DNA of 64,000 nt. Origin: Pseudonocardia sp. ICBG1293 (GTDB lineage Bacteria > Actinomycetota > Actinomycetes > Mycobacteriales > Pseudonocardiaceae). Both the position numbers and the translations under genes were made by a program. Below the pieces are notes generated by a model, which made no database searches, was not told the DNA's origin, and was given only the letters and a program-made list of their open reading frames with translations. The stretch spans positions 248,001-312,000 of the forward strand of contig NZ_JAHLEL010000038.1 of the NCBI RefSeq assembly GCF_020131355.1, in the 5' to 3' direction. Positions 7,736 through 17,661 of the stretch are shown here, in pieces (positions within the stretch are counted from its first letter, which is position 1; each line of letters begins with the position of its first letter).

Positions 7736-8908
7736 ATGGCGCTACCGCCGCTGGTGGAGCCGGCAGCCGAGCTCACCAAGGAGGAGGTGGAGCGGTACAG
7801 CCGCCACCTCATCATCCCCGACGTCGGGATGGACGGGCAGAAGCGGCTGAAGAACGCCAAGGTCCTGGTCGTCGGCGCGGGCGGCCTCGGCTCGCCCGCC
7901 CTGCTGTACCTGGCCGCCGCGGGTGTCGGCACCCTCGGCATCGTCGAGTTCGACGTGGTGGACGAGTCGAACCTGCAGCGTCAGGTCATCCACGGCCAGT
8001 CCGACGTGGGCCGCCCGAAGGCCGAGTCGGCGCGTGACTCGATCCGCGAGGTCAATCCCTTCGTCGAGGTCCGGCTGCACGACGAGCGACTCACCAGCGA
8101 GAACGTGCTGGACGTCTTCCGGGACTACGACCTGATCCTGGACGGCACCGACAACTTCGCCACCCGTTACCTGGTGAACGACGCCGCGGTGCTGCTCGGC
8201 AAGCCCTACGTCTGGGGTTCGATCTTCCGGTTCGAGGGCCAGGCGTCGGTGTTCTGGGAGGACGCCCCGAACGGGCAGGGCCTGAACTACCGCGACCTCT
8301 ACCCCGAGCCGCCGCCGCCCGGGATGGTCCCCTCGTGCGCCGAGGGCGGCGTGCTGGGCGTGCTCTGCGCGTCGATCGGCTTGATCATGGTCAACGAGGC
8401 GATCAAGCTGCTCACCGGCATCGGCGAGCCGCTGCTCGGCCGCCTGGTGATCTACGACGCGCTGGAGACCACCTGGCGCCAGGTGAAGATCCGCAAGGAC
8501 CCGGAGACGCCGAAGATCACCGAGCTGATCGACTACGAGGCGTTCTGCGGCACCGTGACGCAGGAGGCCCAGGACGCGGCCGCCGGCAGCACGATCACCG
8601 TCGGCGAGCTCAAGCAGATGATCGACGCGGGCAAGGACTTCCAGCTCATCGACGTCCGGGAGCTGCACGAGTACGAGATCGTGAAGATCCCGGGCTCGGT
8701 CCTGATCCCGAAGGACCGGATCCTGTCCGGCGCCGCGCTGTCGGAGATCGCGCAGGACCGCCCGGTCGTGCTGCACTGCAAGTCCGGTGGACGGTCCGCC
8801 GAGGCCCTCGCCGCCCTGCACCGGGCCGGGTTCCGCGACGCCGTCCACGTCGGCGGCGGGGTGCTGTCCTGGGTCAAGCAGATCGACCCGTCGCAGCCCA
8901 CCTACTGA
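7736..8908 (+). CDS. moeZ: Adenylyltransferase/sulfurtransferase MoeZ
   Basis: A 390-residue two-domain E1-like enzyme that adenylates and then thiocarboxylates small ubiquitin-like sulfur carriers (MoaD, CysO type) for molybdopterin and cysteine or thio-metabolite synthesis. The N-terminal ThiF/MoeB domain has the nucleotide loop GAGGLGS (47-53), SNLQRQ and LDGTDNFATR. The C-terminal rhodanese domain has LIDVRELHEYE and the persulfide loop HCKSGGRS (active Cys about 348). The two CxxC zinc pairs of MoeB are not evident, as in MoeZ proteins. ATG 7736 follows GAGGAG. It corresponds to mycobacterial moeB1/moeZ by sequence and neighbourhood. A strong hairpin downstream (8932-8975) ends the transcript. 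Confidence 0.96.
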   Translation: MALPPLVEPAAELTKEEVERYSRHLIIPDVGMDGQKRLKNAKVLVVGAGGLGSPALLYLAAAGVGTLGIVEFDVVDESNLQRQVIHGQSDVGRPKAESARDSIREVNPFVEVRLHDERLTSENVLDVFRDYDLILDGTDNFATRYLVNDAAVLLGKPYVWGSIFRFEGQASVFWEDAPNGQGLNYRDLYPEPPPPGMVPSCAEGGVLGVLCASIGLIMVNEAIKLLTGIGEPLLGRLVIYDALETTWRQVKIRKDPETPKITELIDYEAFCGTVTQEAQDAAAGSTITVGELKQMIDAGKDFQLIDVRELHEYEIVKIPGSVLIPKDRILSGAALSEIAQDRPVVLHCKSGGRSAEALAALHRAGFRDAVHVGGGVLSWVKQIDPSQPTY

Positions 8909-8931
8909 GCACCACCCACGTTCGGCCCTAC

Positions 8932-8975
8932 ACGACGGCCGCCGGCACCGGTACACCCGGGACGGCGGCCGTCGT
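8932..8975 (+). terminator. Hairpin terminator after moeZ
   Basis: A perfect 13-bp inverted repeat, ACGACGGCCGCCG and CGGCGGCCGTCGT, with an 18-nt loop lies 23 bp after the moeZ stop and is followed by a short GTTT. It is GC-rich and lacks a long T-tract, as is common in this group. Confidence 0.7.
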
Positions 8976-9134
8976 CGTTTCCGGTGTGGCACAAAGTGAC
9001 CGATTGTCGCTTGCGCACGACCGTCCGGGTGAAACCTCCCCGTTCGGCGTCGGAAAGGCCCCGTCCGGCGAAACATCTCGACCGATCGCCGCGACATGGG
9101 GATGCACGCGATCACTAGGTCGGGAGGACGCTCG

Positions 9135-11543
9135 GTGGAGGACTCGCTGCGCACATGCGCCCTGCAGGGGTGCGACGCACCGCTGGCACCCACCGGGGAC
9201 GTGTCCGGCGACCGGCCACAGCGGCGCTACTGCTCGGCCGCCCATCGACTGGCCGCCCGCCAGGTCCGGCGCGCCGCGGCGCAGGCGGGGGACCAGCGTC
9301 TCGCCGACACGCTGCCGTGGCTGCGCGAGCCCGAGGTCGTCGAGGCCGCCGGTGCGACCGCTGCGGCCGAGGACGACGACCGCGCGGTCCCGGCGCGCCG
9401 GGGCGCGCCGCCCCGCCGTCCCGTCGCCGCGCGGCCGACCGGCCCGGACCGGCCCGGACCGCTCCGTGCCCCGCGCAGCCCGCTGCGGCACCGGCGGACA
9501 CTGGCCCTGATCGGGGCGACGGCCGTCCTGCTCGGCGGGTACGCGCTGACGTCCTCGCCGTCGGTGACCGGCACCCCGGCGCCGCAGGAGCGCACCGCCG
9601 ACCAGTGGGCGGGGCAGGCCCGCGTCGCGTTGGCCGCCCTCGACGAGCGGCTCGGGACGCTCAACGCGAGCGAACGGACCTGGCAGGCCTCCACGCACGG
9701 GACGAGCCGGACCCCGGCCGCGGTCGCGAAGCTGCACCAGCAGCGCGACACCCTGCTCCAGCAGCGCGCCGCACTGCAGTCGCAGCTGCAGGTCTACACC
9801 TCCCGGCAGGACGCCGTGGACTCGCTGGCCGCCGCCGAGCAGCAGCTCGCCGAGCTGGACCGGATCGTCGCCGACCTGCCACCGGCGACCCGGCGCACGC
9901 CCGACCAGATGGCCGCGGCCGCCTCACTGGAGGAGCAGCGCGATCTGCGTGCCCGTAACCGCGACGCCTGCGCGGAGCGACTGACCGCCATCGACGACGG
10001 GATCGACCGGGCCCGCACCGCGCCGCTGCCCGGCGACGGCGACGACACCGAGAAGGTCTCCGACGACGTCCTGGCCCTGGCCCGCGGCGAGGAGCCCGCC
10101 ACCCCGGAGCCGTCCGGGGTGCGGCGCAACCCCGCGGTCCTGGCCGGTGGCCGGGAGACCGGCGGAGACCGTGAGCGCGACGACGTCGGCACCAGCGGTC
10201 CGCCCGATCCGCGGGGACCGCTGGACGAGACCCGTCCGCGCGCCGAGGGGCCGGAGGGTGCCTCGGGCCGTGGCCCGGGCAGCACGCCCGGCCGGGACGC
10301 CGGACCGGGGGAGCGGCTGGGAAGGGCCGTGTCCGGTGCCGCGGACGGTGTCGCCGGCCTGACCGGCACAGGGGCGGGTCCCGGGGACGAGGCAGGTCGT
10401 CCCGGGGGCGAGGCCGGTCGTGAGGCGGGGAGGACGCCGCGGCCGGACCGGGACCGGCCCGAGGTCGTACCGGCGTCGTCCGGCGGACCGGTGAAGAAGG
10501 TCGGCGACGCGGCGAAGGACGCCGGGGACGGCGTCGGCGAGGCCGCGAAGGGTGTGGGGAAGGGTGTCGGTGACGCCGCGAAGGGCGTCGGCGACACGGC
10601 CGAGACGCTGGGCCGGGGCGTCGACGACGTCGCGGGTGGCCTGACCGGGAGGAAGTCCGGCGGTTCCGGCTCGTCCGACTCCGCCGGTACGCGCTCCTCC
10701 GACGAGACCCCGGCCGCATCGCCTGCCGCGCCGCGGAAGACGTCCACCCCGCGGGCGACCCCCGCCCCGAGCTCACCCGCCTCGGCGGCCCCCTCGGACA
10801 GGTCCGGCTCCGACCGGCCGGGCACCGAGCGGTCCGCCGTCCAGCTGCCCGTCACCGAGCTGCCCGCCACGGACCGCTCCGCCACGACCCGGTCCGGCGG
10901 CGAGCGGTCCGGCTCGGACGCGCGGGGTACCGGCGGGAGCGGCGGCTCCGGTGGCTCCGGTGGGATCGTCAGTGCCGTGGCGGGGTCCTACGTCGAGTCC
11001 GTCATGGGCCGGGAGGCGGCCGCACCGGTGCTGGCCGAGGCCGACCGGCAGGCGGCGGAACAGATGGCCGAGCGCAGCGGCTCCTCCGGCTCGCGCTCCG
11101 CGGGATCCTCGTCCGGCTCCTCGTCCGGGTCCTCCGACGGTTCGGGCTCCCGGTCGTCGCGGTCGTCGGACTCGGATTCCGGCGCGTCGGGGTCGGGGTC
11201 GCGGTCGTCGCGGTCGTCGGAGTCGGGTTCGTCGGGGTCGCGGTCCTCGGGTTCGGACTCGGGCTCCGGGGCGTCGGGGTCGCGGTCGTCGGACTCGGAC
11301 TCGCGTTCCTCGGGTTCCCGGTCCTCCGGTTCGGACTCGGACTCGGGTTCCCGGGCCTCGGGTTCGCGGTCGTCGGACTCCCGTTCCTCGGAGTCCCGGT
11401 CGTCCGGTTCCTCGTCGGACTCGGACTCGGGCTCGTCGGGCTCCTCGCGTGGGGAGTCCTCCCGCGGCGGCAGCTCGGACGGCTCCCGGTCGTCGGATTC
11501 GGGATCGGACTCGGGATCGGACTCCGGGGACAGCTCCTGGTAG
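9135..11543 (+). CDS. Zinc-finger, transmembrane, Ser/Asp-repeat protein
   Basis: An unrecognised 802-residue protein with a modular layout. Residues 8-37 form a Cys4-like knuckle (C8-x4-C13-x19-C33-x3-H37) of the FCS or recombination-zinc-finger style. A single transmembrane segment (TLALIGATAVLLGGYAL) follows at about 122-138. Residues about 155-300 are rich in Gln, Leu and Ala and predicted coiled coil. About 453-502 is an AAKGVG-type 11-mer array resembling LEA amphipathic repeats. The last 150 or so residues are almost only Ser, Asp, Gly, Arg (SGSRSSDSDS units). The GTG at 9135 is chosen for its GGGAGGA site 6 bases upstream; ATG 9096 is an alternative. By topology the repeats should be outside the membrane. 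Function unknown. Confidence 0.75.
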   Translation: MEDSLRTCALQGCDAPLAPTGDVSGDRPQRRYCSAAHRLAARQVRRAAAQAGDQRLADTLPWLREPEVVEAAGATAAAEDDDRAVPARRGAPPRRPVAARPTGPDRPGPLRAPRSPLRHRRTLALIGATAVLLGGYALTSSPSVTGTPAPQERTADQWAGQARVALAALDERLGTLNASERTWQASTHGTSRTPAAVAKLHQQRDTLLQQRAALQSQLQVYTSRQDAVDSLAAAEQQLAELDRIVADLPPATRRTPDQMAAAASLEEQRDLRARNRDACAERLTAIDDGIDRARTAPLPGDGDDTEKVSDDVLALARGEEPATPEPSGVRRNPAVLAGGRETGGDRERDDVGTSGPPDPRGPLDETRPRAEGPEGASGRGPGSTPGRDAGPGERLGRAVSGAADGVAGLTGTGAGPGDEAGRPGGEAGREAGRTPRPDRDRPEVVPASSGGPVKKVGDAAKDAGDGVGEAAKGVGKGVGDAAKGVGDTAETLGRGVDDVAGGLTGRKSGGSGSSDSAGTRSSDETPAASPAAPRKTSTPRATPAPSSPASAAPSDRSGSDRPGTERSAVQLPVTELPATDRSATTRSGGERSGSDARGTGGSGGSGGSGGIVSAVAGSYVESVMGREAAAPVLAEADRQAAEQMAERSGSSGSRSAGSSSGSSSGSSDGSGSRSSRSSDSDSGASGSGSRSSRSSESGSSGSRSSGSDSGSGASGSRSSDSDSRSSGSRSSGSDSDSGSRASGSRSSDSRSSESRSSGSSSDSDSGSSGSSRGESSRGGSSDGSRSSDSGSDSGSDSGDSSW
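11067..11540 (+). repeat. Ser/Asp dipeptide-coding repeat tract
   Basis: About 470 bp of imperfect short repeats built from TCGGACTCG, TCGTCGGAC and TCGGGTTCG units encode the Ser/Asp/Gly/Arg tail of the upstream-start membrane protein. The array stays in frame to the TAG at 11541-11543. Such arrays expand and contract, so the length may vary between strains or be mis-assembled. Confidence 0.85.
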
Positions 11544-11713
11544 GTCGGGTCGCCGGGAGCCGGCCCGTACGGGACCGGCCGACGCAGGGTCCGCCGCGGC
11601 GCGCCCGACCGGCCCCGATCGGCGTGCCGTTCACCCGATCGGTCGTGGCGCGTCGCGCGGCTTCGGGCGTGGCGCGGCGATCGCGGACCGGTGACGCGGG
11701 TACCGTCCCCGCT

Positions 11714-12541
11714 GTGACCGCTGCCCGCACGCTCGCCACCGCGCCGGCCGCGAGCGTCCTGCCCGAGCACGTCCGCACCGCCTTCGGGGTGCGTGAGACG
11801 TCCCCGCGTCCCGTCGTGTGGGCGGGCCAGCGGGCCTGGCAGTGCGGCGACGTGCTGCTGCGGCCGGTGTCCGACCACGTCGTCGCCGCCTGGTCGGCGA
11901 CAGTGCTGGAGAACCTCGAGGTCGACGGTGTCCGCCTCGCCCGCCCCGTCCGCAGCTCGGACGGCCGGTGGGTGGTGGGCGGCTGGGCCGCGTCCCGGCA
12001 CGTGCCCGGTGTGCCCGAGCCACGCCACGACGAGGTCGTCGCCGCATCGCTGCGGCTGCACACCGCCACCGCCACCGTGCTGCGCCCGCGTCTGCTCGAC
12101 GACCGCGACGACCTGCTGTCCCGGTCCGCGGCCGCCGCGTTCGGTGAGCGCCGCCTGGAGCTCCACCCCGAGACCGGTGGCCGGCTGTTCGCCGAGCTCG
12201 CCGCGCACCGCCGCACGATCCGGCTCACCCCGCAGGTCGTGCACGGCGAGCTGTTCGGGGCCATGCTCTTCGACCCGACGGGCCGCCCCGCCGTGCTCGA
12301 CCTCGTGCCGTTCTGGCGGCCCGCGGAGTGGGCGTCCGCGGTCGTCGTCGTCGACGCGGTCGCCTGGGGCGGCGCCGACGAGGAACTGATCGAGCGCTGG
12401 TCCGAGCTCCCGGAGTGGCCGCAGTCGCTGCTGCGCGCCGTGCTCTACCGGCTGGCCCTGCACGCCCAGCACCCCGACGCGACCACCGAGTCGCTGGCCG
12501 GGATCGAGCGGGTCGCGAGCCTGGTCAGCCGCCGCCTCTGA
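11714..12541 (+). CDS. TIGR02569 family protein
   Basis: A 275-residue actinobacterial protein of the TIGR02569 family (mycobacterial Rv3205c type), whose fold resembles aminoglycoside phosphotransferases. Conserved stretches include PEHVRTAFGVRE, WAGQRAWQCGDVLLRPV, WAASRHVPG, VVHGELFGAMLFD (in the place of the kinase HGDLxxxN loop) and PAVLDLVPFWRPAEWA. The loop has HGE rather than HGD and no following Asn, so phosphotransfer is doubtful. GTG 11714 matches the usual family N-terminus; the frame opens earlier at 11624 without support. As in mycobacteria it lies close to moeZ. Its function has not been established. Confidence 0.85.
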   Translation: MTAARTLATAPAASVLPEHVRTAFGVRETSPRPVVWAGQRAWQCGDVLLRPVSDHVVAAWSATVLENLEVDGVRLARPVRSSDGRWVVGGWAASRHVPGVPEPRHDEVVAASLRLHTATATVLRPRLLDDRDDLLSRSAAAAFGERRLELHPETGGRLFAELAAHRRTIRLTPQVVHGELFGAMLFDPTGRPAVLDLVPFWRPAEWASAVVVVDAVAWGGADEELIERWSELPEWPQSLLRAVLYRLALHAQHPDATTESLAGIERVASLVSRRL

Positions 12542-12843
12542 CGGTCCCCCCGGCGCACCGCCGGACCGGCCCGCGCGCACGTGCTGCGCGGCGCGGCCAC
12601 GCCCGACCTGCCCTCGCCCGACGAGCTGGGGACGGATCACCGCCGTGACCGGTGGTCCGGGACCCGCGACGACGCCGCGTCCCCCGGCGGCTCGGCCCAC
12701 CGGGCGTCCGGCTCCGCCGGTGAGCGGGACACGACGGCCGGGGCGGGCCGACCGCGGCCGTCGTCGCGAGGGCCCGTCCCGGGAGACGAGGGCGGCCCGG
12801 GACCGAGGCGGCTCACAGCCTCCGCGGTCGTCGTGTGAGATAA
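12542..12843. other. Gene-free spacer up to the IS5-type element
   Basis: No convincing gene is present in these 302 bp. One 9-bp-stem inverted repeat, ACGACGGCC/GGCCGTCGT at 12731-12764, could be a terminator, though it is 190 bp past the last stop codon. Short open frames here have no ribosome site and poor codon bias. Confidence 0.6.
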
Positions 12844-13824
12844 GAACGCCCGGCAATTGATCGTTACCGCAGCCGGCGGGTGGTGGGCCTATCCGGCCAG
12901 CGGTAGCGGTTGCGGGCCGCGTTGATCAGTCTGCGGATCACGGTGAGTGCGGCGGCGAGGTCGAGGTAGAACTCGACGATGATCTTCCGGCGATCGGTGA
13001 ACCGGCGCAGCTTGCCGTAGCCGTTCATCCAGGAATGGGTGCGCTCGACCGGCCACCGCTTACCGACCTGGATCGGGGCGGGCCGGCCCTTGGTGGCGAT
13101 CTGTGCGTCGAACCCGAGTCGTTCGAGCAGATCGCGGGTCTTGCCTGAGTCATAGCCCCGGTCCAGGTGCAGGCACGGTCGCTCGGGCCGCGGCCCGATC
13201 ATGTCGTAGATCCCGATCAGGGTCGGTTTCAGCAACGGCGAGTCGTGGTCATTGGCGCGGGCGCTGATCAGGTGCAGCGGGATCCCCGCACCGTCGCAGA
13301 CCACGGAGCGTTTGGTGCCCTGTTTGCCCCGGTCGACCGGGTTACAGCCGGCGCCCTCGCCACCGCAGGGAGCCTTGGTGATCGCTCCGTCGGCAGACAG
13401 ATCGTCGAGGTCGAGACCGATCATCTGGTCATAGCCGGCCAGCGCGGCCCGAAGGACCTGCTCCCCGACGCCGGCGGCGGCCCACTGGGCGAGACGGCGG
13501 CGGATCGTGCGGTCCGAGCAGCCGGGGGTGGCGATGCGTTCGTAGCCGCTGCCGTGCACCAACGCCGCGAGCACGTGCTCGAACACCAGGCGGTCGGGGA
13601 TCCGGCGGCGGTGACATCCCCACGGATGGGCCGGGTCGAACTCCGGGCGCCGCTCTGCCTCGATCAGGGCAGCGAACTCGACCCAGAGGGGGTCGATCAG
13701 CGATTCTGGCAATAGAGGCACGGACCCTCCAGGCGACCATCAGGACATCAGCAATCCCATGATCACCCGAGGTCCGTGCCTCTACCTGCAACGACACCCC
13801 CACGACCTCATTTGCCGGGCGCTC
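12844..13824 (-). mobile_element. IS5-family insertion sequence
   Basis: A complete 981-bp element. Ends are matching inverted repeats: left GAACGCCCGGCAATTGA, right (reverse complement) GAGCGCCCGGCAAATGA. It is flanked on both sides by TAA (12841-12843 and 13825-13827), a 3-bp TNA-type duplication as in the IS1031 group. It carries one transposase gene. Its right end stops 5 bp before a GlnR-like site of narK. Confidence 0.9.
12864..13721 (-). CDS. IS5-family transposase
   Basis: A 285-residue single-frame transposase with an N-terminal DUF4096-like segment (ALIEAERRPEFDPAHPWGCHRRRIPDR; SDRTIRRRLAQWAAAGV) and a DDE catalytic core: Asp in LSADGAITKAP, Asp in LHLDRGYDSGKT and Glu in PVERTHSWMNGYGKLRRF. 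All three acidic residues are present and the frame is intact, so the element is probably functional. The start is a GTG at 13721. It sits fully inside the inverted repeats. Confidence 0.92.
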   Translation of the reverse strand: MPLLPESLIDPLWVEFAALIEAERRPEFDPAHPWGCHRRRIPDRLVFEHVLAALVHGSGYERIATPGCSDRTIRRRLAQWAAAGVGEQVLRAALAGYDQMIGLDLDDLSADGAITKAPCGGEGAGCNPVDRGKQGTKRSVVCDGAGIPLHLISARANDHDSPLLKPTLIGIYDMIGPRPERPCLHLDRGYDSGKTRDLLERLGFDAQIATKGRPAPIQVGKRWPVERTHSWMNGYGKLRRFTDRRKIIVEFYLDLAAALTVIRRLINAARNRYRWPDRPTTRRLR

Positions 13825-13829
13825 TAAGC

Positions 13830-13882
13830 GTTTCGGGGGTGTCACACGGGGCCACCCGTCGGAAACTGGGGCTCCCTAGCGT
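13830..13882 (+). promoter_or_regulatory. GlnR-like sites and promoter of narK
   Basis: GTTTC (13830-13834), n6, GTCAC (13841-13845), n16, GAAAC (13862-13866), n10, then a -10-like TAGCGT (13877-13882). GTTTC-n6-GTCAC read on the other strand is GTGAC-n6-GAAAC, an exact GTnAC-n6-GAAAC GlnR half-pair; a second near match GCCAC-n6-GAAAC lies at 13851-13866. The same 6/16/10 spacing recurs before the nasB-like gene and nirB. GlnR as the factor is inferred. Confidence 0.7.
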
Positions 13883-13921
13883 CGTCGTCGACGTGACCGC
13901 CGGCGATCAGGAGACCGATCC

Positions 13922-15295
13922 GTGACCACCACCTCTGCCCCGGGGCGCCGCATCGGAGGCCGCTGGATCGAGCACTGGGACCCGGAGGACGAGGGGTTCT
14001 GGCAGCGCACCGGCAAGGCGATCGCGCGCCGCAACCTCTGGCAGTCGATCTTCTCCGAGCACATCGGGTTCTCGATCTGGACGATCTGGTCGGTCCTGGT
14101 CCTGTTCATGGGCCCGGAGTACGGGTTCACCGCGGCCCAGAAGTTCTTCCTGGTCGCCGTGCCGACGCTGGTCGGGTCGATCCTGCGGCTGCCCTACACC
14201 TTCGCCGTCGCCCGCTTCGGCGGCCGCAACTGGACGATCTTCGCGGCGTCGCTGCTGATCGTGCCCACGATCCTCGCGATGGTGGTGCTGGAGCCGGGCG
14301 TCTCGTACACGACGCTGCTGGTCGTCGCCGCGGTCGCCGGCGTCGGCGGCGGCAACTTCGCCTCGTCCATGGCGAACATCAACGCGTTCTTCCCGGAGAA
14401 GGAGAAGGGCTGGGCGCTCGGGCTCAACGCCGGCGGCGGCAACCTCGGCGTGCCGGTCGCGCAGCTGCTCGGTCTGCTCGTGATCGCCACCCTCGGTGCG
14501 GGGGCCCCGCGGGTGCTGCTGGCGGTCTACCTGCCGTTCATCGTGATCTCGGCGTTCCTGGCCTGGAAGCGGATGGACAACATCGCCGCGATGTCCAACG
14601 ACACCGGCGCCTTCACCGAGGCCTGTCGCGACCGGCAGACCTGGATCATGTCGTTCCTCTACATCGGGACGTTCGGCTCGTTCATCGGCTACTCGTTCGC
14701 CTTCGGCCTGGTCCTGCAGAACCAGTTCGACCGGACGCCGCTGCAGGCCGCCGCGGTCACCTTCATCGGCCCGCTGATCGGGTCGCTGATCCGGCCCTAC
14801 GGCGGCAAGCTCGCCGACCGCTTCGGTGGTGCGGTGGTCACCCTGTGGAACTTCGTCGGGATGGCCGTCGCCACACTGGTGATCATCTTCGCCTCGGGGA
14901 TCGAGTCGCTGACCCTGTTCACGATCGGCTTCATCGCCCTGTTCACGCTGTCCGGCGTCGGCAACGGGTCGACCTACAAGATGATCCCGGCGATCTTCAC
15001 CGGGCGGGCCCGGGTCGCGATCGCCGAAGGAGCGGACCGGGACACGTCGTTCGCCACCGCGCGCAGGCTGTCCGGCGCCGTCATCGGTATCGCCGGCGCG
15101 GTCGGCGCGCTGGGCGGGCTGTTCATCAACCTCGCCTTCCGCCAGTCGTTCATGACGGTCCAGTCCGGCACGCCCGCGTTCTGGAGCTTCCTGGCGTTCT
15201 ACGTCCTCTGCATCGGCGTCACCTGGGCGGTGTACCTGCGGCCGCGCGCGGCCCGGGTCGGCAACACCGAGGCCGCCGCGATGGCCCGGGTCTGA
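13922..15295 (+). CDS. narK: Nitrate/nitrite transporter NarK
   Basis: A 457-residue MFS transporter of the nitrate/nitrite porter family with about 12 transmembrane helices. Both nitrate signatures are clear: GGGNFASSMANINAFFPEKEKG (after helix 4) and GVGNGSTYKMIPAIF (after helix 10). It would import nitrate for the downstream reductases or exchange nitrate and nitrite. The GTG at 13922 follows CAGGAGA, 33 bases or so after the predicted transcription start. The nasC frame begins 4 bases after its stop, so they are co-transcribed. The reading frame is intact. The IS5-type element ends 97 bp upstream, just outside the predicted GlnR-like sites. Confidence 0.95.
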   Translation: MTTTSAPGRRIGGRWIEHWDPEDEGFWQRTGKAIARRNLWQSIFSEHIGFSIWTIWSVLVLFMGPEYGFTAAQKFFLVAVPTLVGSILRLPYTFAVARFGGRNWTIFAASLLIVPTILAMVVLEPGVSYTTLLVVAAVAGVGGGNFASSMANINAFFPEKEKGWALGLNAGGGNLGVPVAQLLGLLVIATLGAGAPRVLLAVYLPFIVISAFLAWKRMDNIAAMSNDTGAFTEACRDRQTWIMSFLYIGTFGSFIGYSFAFGLVLQNQFDRTPLQAAAVTFIGPLIGSLIRPYGGKLADRFGGAVVTLWNFVGMAVATLVIIFASGIESLTLFTIGFIALFTLSGVGNGSTYKMIPAIFTGRARVAIAEGADRDTSFATARRLSGAVIGIAGAVGALGGLFINLAFRQSFMTVQSGTPAFWSFLAFYVLCIGVTWAVYLRPRAARVGNTEAAAMARV

Positions 15296-15298
15296 CCC

Positions 15299-17445
<2,147 letters not shown>

Positions 17446-17481
17446 TCCGCTCCTCGCGCGCGTCCGGACGCGCGCGGAGCA

Positions 17482-17529
17482 CGGATCACCGCGCGGTCCG
17501 CGGATCACCGCCCGGTCCGCGGATCACCG
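17482..17529. repeat. 19-bp tandem repeat, 2.5 copies
   Basis: CGGATCACCGCGCGGTCCG, then CGGATCACCGCCCGGTCCG, then a partial CGGATCACCG lie between nasC and the nasB-like gene. One mismatch separates the full copies. No function is evident. Confidence 0.7.
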
Positions 17530-17601
17530 TGGGGCGCGGCACGTCGCCCGACGCCGCGGGGCCCCGGCTCACGGACGGCGCTCGCCGAGGATGAGGACCT
17601 C

Positions 17602-17654
17602 GTAACGCCCGGGCAACCCCCGGCGTTCTCCGCGTAACCCCCCGTTCCTACCGT
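17602..17654 (+). promoter_or_regulatory. GlnR-like sites and promoter of nasB-like gene
   Basis: GTAAC (17602-17606), n6, GCAAC (17613-17617), n16, GTAAC (17634-17638), n10, TACCGT (17649-17654) as -10. Transcription should start about 7 bases later, at or next to the ATG at 17662, so the message is probably leaderless. The flanks GAGGACCTCGTAACG and CGTTCCTACCGTCG are shared with the nirB promoter. Confidence 0.7.
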
Positions 17655-17661
17655 CGGTGTC

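Noticed and set aside
11067..11540. Possible CRISPR or VNTR array
   Set aside because: Repeats are short, adjacent, coding and in frame, without spacers.
12581..12838. Small ORF ending at the IS5-type element
   Set aside because: No ribosome site, poor codon bias and no recognisable similarity; not convincing as a gene truncated by the IS.
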